In this document: one piece after another, positions 42,001-47,059 of the stretch
How the letters are laid out: each line of letters begins with the position of its first letter
Numbering within the stretch: the first letter of the stretch is position 1
NCBI GenBank assembly: GCA_016735445.1
Contig: JAERRN010000017.1
Location: 1-47,059, forward strand
From: Rickettsiales bacterium
GTDB taxonomy: Bacteria; Pseudomonadota; Alphaproteobacteria; Rickettsiales; Deianiraeaceae
Direction: 5' to 3'
DNA: 47,059 nt
Translations under genes and position numbers: made by a program
Notes under the pieces: generated by a model
What the model saw: the letters and a program-made list of their open reading frames with translations, nothing else
The model's database searches: none
Told to the model about the DNA's origin: nothing

Positions 42001-43393
42001 TGTTAAGTATTCTTGTGAGGATAAGATTCCAGAGTCACAAAATGTTTCTAGATGTTTACAGTTGTGCTCTACAGATGAAAAGGAAGTTTACTTCTCTTAT
42101 GAATTAGGTATTACTTTTAATCATATTCCTGCGGGTTATAACATATGGAACATATCCTCTTCCAACACATCGCGTTGCGTTGGTAAAGCAATTCCTGTTG
42201 CTGTAAACAACTTACGCTCTTCTGATCCAAGTTATTCTTTAAGAGCGGGTCATTATTGCGATAAAGTATTTTTCTCTGTTACCGGTAATATAGAAAATGG
42301 AGTATTAAAATTACCAGCAAGTAATGCTATTTTTAATGGTGAGTTTGATGTAAATAAAAGAGGTTGTACAAAACCTAACAATTGCACATTGCCAAATGGA
42401 ACAGTGATTAACCATCGTGACACCATATGGATTGCCGTCGCAGATAGTTTATCATTTACCGATGATCAGTATCGTTTTCGCAATAGCGTTGTCGATGTCG
42501 GTTCAGTTTCTCCTGGGTATTCAATGTACGATATCACGGGTGATAATTTATTTGTAATACAAATTGGATGTGTCGATAGGGAGTTTTTTCTACTTGATAC
42601 AACAGGTAGTATAAGTTACTCAACAAGAACTGTACCTGTTGTATCACCTATTAGTATTGAGCAACAAGTAAGATATGGTTTATTAGCTAGTGAATCTAAG
42701 TTTAGCCAGCGGCAAATATGGAATTTTAGCGTTTTTGTTAACAGTATGCCGATCGACTCAACAACTCCAATGTCTTATTATTTGTCTATGGCAAGGTTAT
42801 ATAAAAGGAACGAAGGAGAGCAAACGGGAGATATATTAAATGATGAATTTGGTCGATCTAAAACTTTTGCTAATCCGCCACCAGCTCGTTCTAAGCAAAT
42901 TAGCGATTATATGACTATCAGGAATAATGCAGAAATGGCAGCAGTTTTTCCTAATCTTGATATGGGTAAATTAGTAAATATGCACAATGATTCATATTTA
43001 CACATTACTCTTGATGAGTTAAATATTTTGAGCGAAATATATGGTTTTGCTATTTGGAAAAATATTGGTAGCGATGTTTATAATTTAGAATTTATAGAAG
43101 AGAATCTTGAAATTTTTCAAAGAAACTCTATAGGCGATATAGTCCAAATTAGCATTGGGGATGAAAGTTTTAAAAATCTTAATTCTATACTTGATTTTGA
43201 CCAGACTAATACAAATTTAGGCAATGTTTTGCGTAGTAGATGGGTTTTAATGTGTAGTCCTAGGTTGAGAAACTGTGTTATAAAAAGTTTACTTACTGGT
43301 TACTATATTGACGATGCAATTAACAATGATACAAGAGTTAACGTTGAAACTGACGACATTAGTCGCGCCGCTAAGTTTGTTTTGTCAAACTAA
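36002..43393 (+). CDS. Giant secreted Cys-rich protein (2463 aa), unknown function
   Basis: N-terminal signal-like segment (YSAFIAFSSFIFIFFGCVFAAE); Cys-rich throughout; duplicated module near aa 189 and aa 1360; Gly-rich segment; no obvious C-terminal TM. Confidence 0.8.
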   Translation: MQKREQKLLYKYNGCCYVYSAFIAFSSFIFIFFGCVFAAETFDQSVIAGCTLKTLQNEDVVQICEGTDIPQVVFNNKSGGSAFPNAKRGAITGASMVGDGMVWVQNATQLDGRETLEICESKSTVLGVIEQCKRFNVGHNSITLSDGLSIEVAKLRLNLLSDSSSSYNGRTIKKGVHSNGYTFVLMGDDCPYESASNAVNGVCSVSSGIKSGFTRDNNCYLKKDYISMSCGLEIECPCDNSNYKCDNNFNPTGDNPFKDDENIKTCYQCFANVRKALKNCIAATAVDSSLLKAYNATNFLIRSKLTSSYGEGTYLCAFAIVGKKNAKRLGCSKFIPGLGPRPYPRIAKADDMMNLQMYPAAHLFLIYPFVKSFRDNDEKPSICSDGKAELGESERGTFFRPKIKILLSDTLRVITFNPDVRADMNVVYGSTKYNANGKMVSGWNENIPLRMESSELDKSTCTYINTGYNTYVCTRLEYDDSNGRSVYAAYHVPSLTGQTSVSETCLSLGSRNALVFLGSTDRPPLKYSLDNNGAPLLPVYIKLINPQDSDKRYPVSVTFDPKLVYSDIAGYHDDIPVVSVNLTPSRYEPLSETIVEGERCTMLFNYKICIEEDKCNALDYIDERVKNKADLSSCDTAFCRIYKSLYIPCERRTYCNRDYQTVAKCQQNFHYANLLKLDESFSGYTVQDQWTPSVCLTMDTVPILNADTQRLYGFYGDPGVEVGVEMVDQRTGRSGKLLKTFEMDNVLIHNNILPVHSSYFEKGELGGVVNQIKTTEYEYGDSVAVAHFGASCDDNCLQNSIRVRRRNMRELGGCINFNPASDASSLVESWDPISQSGTMSVNTTVTDIYIPLACRYLDLQFQGPGGGASSPSKGSTIAYQNDGYAVSSGSTGGHGTLVFDSMSQEGNDFLRIVRGNSGNNYGSTNAFGAVCRNWVISSGGYSIQNWDYNAIGILTATQEIAYAYGGVGNVDMGSVCGIYDRVWIPYGTATHNENYFFKGSYLNASDLFKKMGSFNGKSTIAGKQGTREYGMNNMFGNRNLFGYSGITNTKCRRKALGICWSRSWSITPGGPSGAIINPSRVRKNGSIITLDANSPRDPECISMCPRMNIKMMLKSKDVVCEYGASRVSNLGIPFDVKKYDNQVPAGGYGIPSYCTDKDGIVYISSSDMSIQKCPNGKVMYTGNDRLYSLCVDTNSQSNALKTILSSDATEMAGAGIYCNPQDKDCSATRYWDAKKSRGIVLESSLSSLSKFGRKCLAHGMWATKTGPNSNVPIQVLSKASYQVIKPYLYSRDVNPGDVTAGITTFQPNSLPISNISEKDPIIVRDDGIVPSDPADSGSGNLLDDLLAPGGDEMFNSFSADCPYVGGTPSNCPSGTLKDGVNIGNNCILFKESLIAEEGCQLEDKCLCNFDGIICDSDYLPITSSSRIPDTLRGDTKNTHISSNISFDKIDFLSAEANGSSMMTQYPWSVVTKDNVNKRFILALNDTIHTKAIDVFFFVPSYANQFWHVTVDNGRYRDDSSGLFTYVPPYGNDKGFVLNLLAEYGFKNAIIQSDNGLMIPQEKINCFNCLSRIRRVFDKCMNKANEAAMNPITNPSEGNVNSSIVPYGSARGLSINNFINQSFGTEIEFKCPAINPENVPFESMYSLNAIWPESVSGSQVGMLRCMAGFVPNVNASLMRRFCSFLGTWKGVSVSGDKPCLYTCEETEDSANAIRWESPVNYSNPISLPMCMPAKALIYVGGVQKVVEVATRLPNGVNPSTWARVCHMPAAQDPVKYSSVSQLNPMGKMPYWGAQPSGSKCVPTSFLGECRVDRNLCYDSANDGEDAVGYCSDETEYVVNSISTSPPTPTIQNGVPTDYNAKDVYIFANNITMECIFDKTTASSSDIRGYLPFSSFSTTVNPNTVLVCTTSVRKSFLASFPNDSDYGMFYEFSENNTPVRDLSAFSAQLALDLETKVKNDIAIKGENCLFPESNPDYDRLSSIMSAYALCSSVCFDVSTSRFVKYSCEDKIPESQNVSRCLQLCSTDEKEVYFSYELGITFNHIPAGYNIWNISSSNTSRCVGKAIPVAVNNLRSSDPSYSLRAGHYCDKVFFSVTGNIENGVLKLPASNAIFNGEFDVNKRGCTKPNNCTLPNGTVINHRDTIWIAVADSLSFTDDQYRFRNSVVDVGSVSPGYSMYDITGDNLFVIQIGCVDREFFLLDTTGSISYSTRTVPVVSPISIEQQVRYGLLASESKFSQRQIWNFSVFVNSMPIDSTTPMSYYLSMARLYKRNEGEQTGDILNDEFGRSKTFANPPPARSKQISDYMTIRNNAEMAAVFPNLDMGKLVNMHNDSYLHITLDELNILSEIYGFAIWKNIGSDVYNLEFIEENLEIFQRNSIGDIVQISIGDESFKNLNSILDFDQTNTNLGNVLRSRWVLMCSPRLRNCVIKSLLTGYYIDDAINNDTRVNVETDDISRAAKFVLSN

Positions 43394-43415
43394 CATTACT
43401 TGCGTTTGTAAAATA

Positions 43416-43448
43416 TAAACTATGTAAAACACAAAAGTGTTTATAGTT
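43416..43448. terminator. Candidate bidirectional terminator between the giant ORF and thrS
   Basis: AAACTAT-(gta)-AAACAC-aaaa-GTGTTT-ATAGTTT, 13 bp with a 3-nt bulge. Confidence 0.55.
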
Positions 43449-43591
43449 TGGATATATATTTTGCGATTTTAAGAGTTAAGACATATAGCTTTGCTGTTTT
43501 TATAACTAGCTATTTACTTCTTAATTTACTTATCAATAACTATAGCCATATTTAACCGATACCTTTACTATAAGGTGTTAATAGCTATATT

Positions 43592-45505
43592 TTACATAAG
43601 AATTTGTGGACGTTCTTCGTTTTTAAGCAACTCTAGAAATTCACTCACAGAGATTATTATAGTTTTATCAGAATCCCCCTTTCTAAGTGACACTGTTTTA
43701 TCTGATACTTCTCTTTTGCCTATAACAACAATGTATGGTACTTTTTGCCCTATATGACGTCTTATTTTATAATTTATAGTTTCTGTATTTGTATCTATTT
43801 TTGACCTAATATCATTTTCTAGTAAAGTTTTATTAATATCTTTTACCGCATCATTTTGTTTACTTGTTAAACTACAGACAACAACTTGTATTGGTGCTAG
43901 CCAAAACGGAAACCTACCTGTGTAATGCTCTATTAGTATCCCAATAAATCGTTCTATTGACCCTAAAATTGCCCTATGCAACATTACAGGGCATTTTTTT
44001 TGTCCATTTTTGTCAATATATTTAGCATCTAGCTTGTTTGGAAGAACTAAATCTACTTGCAAAGTCCCACATTGCCACTCTCTACCAATAGCATCTTTTA
44101 ATACAAATTCTAATTTTGGCCCATAAAAAGCTCCTTCTCCTTTGTTTATGGTGTATTTAATGTGCATTTTTTCTAATGCGTTAATAAGAGCTTTTTCCGC
44201 TATGTCCCAAGATTCATCTGATCCTTCTCTTTGTTTTGGTCTAGTGGATAATTTAATCATTATAGAATCGAAACCGAAATCTTTATATACGTTAAAAAGT
44301 AAGTCTATAAAAGTGCATGCCTCTTCTAATATTTGATCAAATTCACAAAAAATGTGTGCATCATCTTGGACAAAAGCCCGTAACCGCATAATTCCATGTG
44401 TAGAACCAGAAGACTCCCATCTATGACAGCACCCAAACTCCGCTAATCTAAGCGGTAAGTCCCTGTAGCTACGTGTGTTTTGTTTAAATATTTGCACATG
44501 TCCAGGGCAGTTCATGGGTTTAATTGCGTAGTTTGCTTCATCTATACTTAAGGTAAACATATTTGATTTAAACTTACTCCAATGTCCAGATTGCTCCCAT
44601 AGTTTTCTTTGTAGCAATTGTGGCGTTTTAACTTCTTGGTAAAGTTTAGATAACATTTTTCTTATGTAATTCTGTATTGTTATAAATATTGTGTAACCAT
44701 TTGGGTGCCAAAATATATCGCCTGGAGCTTCTTGTTGTTGGTGAAATAAATTTAAATCTTGCCCAAGTTTTCTATGATCTCGTAGATCTGCTTCTTTTAG
44801 CATTGTCATATACTGTTGCAATGAGGATGCTTTTGCCCAAGCTACCCCGTATATTCTTTGTAAAGGCTGGTTTTTGCTATTACCTCTCCAATAACTGCCA
44901 GAAACCTTTATTAGTTGAAAATGTTTTAAAAATGATGTATTTGGAACATGAACACCCCTACATATATCTGTAAAATCACCTTGAGAATATGTTGTAATTT
45001 CTTGATTATTTGGAATATCGTTTATAATAAGGTGCTTCAGTCCTTCATTTTCTTTTTCTGCTTGCAAAAGCGCTTCTGACCGAGAAATAACCTTTTTTAC
45101 AATGCTATATTTTTTTTTTGCTATTTCTTCCATCTTGGTTTGTATGGTTTTTAAATCTGAAGATGAAAATGGTTTTTCTGTTAAGAAATCGTAGTAAAAG
45201 CCATTTTCTATAACAGGACCAATACCAATTTGTACATTAGGAAATAACTCTTTTACCGTTTGTGCAAGCAAATGTGCTGTGCTGTGTCTGATAATTTCTA
45301 AACATTCGGGTGTCTCTTTTGACGCAGTAATTAACTCTAGCTTGCAATCAGATAAAACCTGCTCTGATATATCTGTTAGTTTTCCATTTATTTTTGCACC
45401 AATACAGGTAGCAGCTAATTTTACCGAAATGCTATTTGCTATTTCTATTGCGGTTGTATTTTGCGGATATTCTTTAACAGATCCATCTAGTAGTGTTATT
45501 TTCAT
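43592..45505 (-). CDS. thrS: Threonine--tRNA ligase
   Basis: TGS domain, HSTAHLLAQTVKELFP, MNCPGHVQIF, RLAEFGCCHRWESSGSTHGIMRLRAFVQDDAHIFC, anticodon-binding C-terminus. Confidence 0.97.
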   Translation of the reverse strand: MKITLLDGSVKEYPQNTTAIEIANSISVKLAATCIGAKINGKLTDISEQVLSDCKLELITASKETPECLEIIRHSTAHLLAQTVKELFPNVQIGIGPVIENGFYYDFLTEKPFSSSDLKTIQTKMEEIAKKKYSIVKKVISRSEALLQAEKENEGLKHLIINDIPNNQEITTYSQGDFTDICRGVHVPNTSFLKHFQLIKVSGSYWRGNSKNQPLQRIYGVAWAKASSLQQYMTMLKEADLRDHRKLGQDLNLFHQQQEAPGDIFWHPNGYTIFITIQNYIRKMLSKLYQEVKTPQLLQRKLWEQSGHWSKFKSNMFTLSIDEANYAIKPMNCPGHVQIFKQNTRSYRDLPLRLAEFGCCHRWESSGSTHGIMRLRAFVQDDAHIFCEFDQILEEACTFIDLLFNVYKDFGFDSIMIKLSTRPKQREGSDESWDIAEKALINALEKMHIKYTINKGEGAFYGPKLEFVLKDAIGREWQCGTLQVDLVLPNKLDAKYIDKNGQKKCPVMLHRAILGSIERFIGILIEHYTGRFPFWLAPIQVVVCSLTSKQNDAVKDINKTLLENDIRSKIDTNTETINYKIRRHIGQKVPYIVVIGKREVSDKTVSLRKGDSDKTIIISVSEFLELLKNEERPQILM

Positions 45506-45507
45506 AT

Positions 45508-45537
45508 TGATAAGACTAAATCTGATAAGACTAAATC
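45508..45537. repeat. Perfect 15-bp tandem duplication immediately upstream of the thrS start
   Basis: TGATAAGACTAAATC x2. Confidence 0.95.
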
Positions 45538-45800
45538 ATGACAATTTTATCAGTGGCAAAATTATTGTAACATGCTTTATATGTCAAGATAATTAACTTA
45601 CTAATATTTGCTAACGTTTACCATGTTAAGCATTTAATTTTAAATTGTTAACCTTATTTAGGTCTAATTAGCTTACACTTGCTTTTTAGTATATTTATGA
45701 CTTAGTTAATGTAATTGTTAACTGTTTGTTGTTTCCGCTGTGCTTACATGATATAGTGTTTATTGGTGGGTGCTTTTCAGTGTATATTTTGTTGATTTAG

Positions 45801-46358
45801 ATGTTGTTTTTTATGAAAAAAAGTATTTCCAAGTTTTTTTCAGTCCTATTTTTATTATGTATTGTTTGCGATTCTTCCGCATATGCAGCAGCTCATTTAT
45901 CTACATGTACTCCTCCTGGCACAGGTGGCTCCTCTGGTAATGGTTCTGGTTTAGATGGTAGCGATTGTGATGCTGGTTACTTATGCGATCGTAGCATGAA
46001 AGTTTGTATAAGCTCATTTGAGGTTCCTTGTAGGGCTAAAGGTTGTTCTGTTGGTACTATTTGCGTAGATTTAAGCGGCGATAGAGTATCTGGCGTTACT
46101 ATTGGTGTTTGCCAAGTGGACGGTGGTTCTTCCACAGAGGACAACGCTATAAGCGATATTTTATGTAACCTTTACAAATTTATCACTGGTAAAACTGGTA
46201 GGATTGTTATTGGTATTATATTTGTTGGCGCTGGTGGTACGTTTTTACTTGGTAAAATGCAATTGGGTACCGTTATTGCTATTGCATTAGGTTGTGGCTG
46301 TATATTTGGAGCTTCTGCTATTGTTAATGTGTTTGTTGGTCGTGGTTTTGCTTGTTAG
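45801..46358 (+). CDS. VirB2-like pilin with Cys-rich N-terminal extension
   Basis: Signal peptide; 8-Cys segment; C-terminal NAISDILCNLYKFITGKTGRIVIGIIFVGAGGTFLLGKMQLGTVIAIALGCGCIFGASAIVNVF matches the two-helix TrbC/VirB2 pattern. Confidence 0.75.
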   Translation: MLFFMKKSISKFFSVLFLLCIVCDSSAYAAAHLSTCTPPGTGGSSGNGSGLDGSDCDAGYLCDRSMKVCISSFEVPCRAKGCSVGTICVDLSGDRVSGVTIGVCQVDGGSSTEDNAISDILCNLYKFITGKTGRIVIGIIFVGAGGTFLLGKMQLGTVIAIALGCGCIFGASAIVNVFVGRGFAC

Positions 46359-47059
46359 TTTAGCATTCTGTTCTCAATTTTATACTATACGTTGGCAAGT
46401 AAAGCGTTATTACACTGTTTATAGTTAGGGCAAAGGGTTTTAAAAATATGTCTATATTGTTACAACGTTTTGCAAGGGTACAGTAAACGTGTGTAAGGTT
46501 TAATATTTTAGCATTATATAAGTATTTAGTTGTTAAAAGTTATTTGGTAATATTTTGGTATTATTATTTTAACAACAATTAGGGTACTGGGTTGTTTGTA
46601 TGCTTTAACGTTTTTTATCTTTTTGCGTACAGCACAATAATATATAACGCACAGTATAACAACGGCTATTTTTGTAGCCTTATGGATAGCGTTTTTTGAT
46701 TTAATAAGGTATACAGTAAAATATATTTACTTTATTGGCGCAATATGCTAGTGTGATATATAATTTTGTTATCTTTTAACGGTTATAGCATTTTATTAAA
46801 GATATAATTGTTACATGTTTGCGCTGTTAAAATACTTATTTACGCAGTAAAGTTGTTATAATTAGTTAGTTACTATTTTTTGGTTATTAAGTTGGTATTA
46901 TTATATAATTATTACTTGTAACTAATATAACAACATAAACCAACGCAATATTGTTATCAGCTTTTTGAAGATTAAATTGTAAAAACTATTTTTGGTTGTA
47001 CTGAGGTTACGTTTTTACATATTTTTGTGTTAATATTGTTACTATTTTCTTAGTAGTTT

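Noticed and set aside
1-47059. CRISPR arrays, transposases, integrases, phage genes
   Set aside because: No direct-repeat/spacer arrays and no ORF resembling transposase, integrase or phage structural genes seen

Overview
AT-rich, gene-sparse bacterial segment that reads as an alphaproteobacterial, probably Rickettsiales-type, intracellular or endosymbiont genome (lineage is inference). Housekeeping genes I recognise: mnhG/mrpG-like, dapE, RNase J, rplY (L25), dapD, MFS transporter, RNase D-like, dnaQ, sodB, mltG, truA, rlmE, tolQ-tolR-tolA-like, dsbB, mrpD/nuoN-like, pyrG and thrS, plus tRNA-His(GTG), tRNA-Lys(TTT) and tRNA-Leu(TAA). The notable accessory content is envelope/type IV secretion related: a 2676-aa VirB6/TrbL-type predicted lipoprotein with a Gly-Gln-rich repeat tail (1924-9954, minus); a 2463-aa secreted Cys-rich protein built from two related halves (36002-43393, plus) with a small membrane-anchored partner ORF 25 nt upstream; a VirB2-like pilin with an 8-Cys N-terminal head (45801-46358, plus); a TraT-like lipoprotein (13279-14202, plus); and DsbB. 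The two giant ORFs together take about one third of the window. I also report structured intergenic RNAs, a terminator placed directly in front of the RNase D-like gene, operator-like palindromes and recent tandem duplications. All family calls come from reading motifs by eye; no database search was run.
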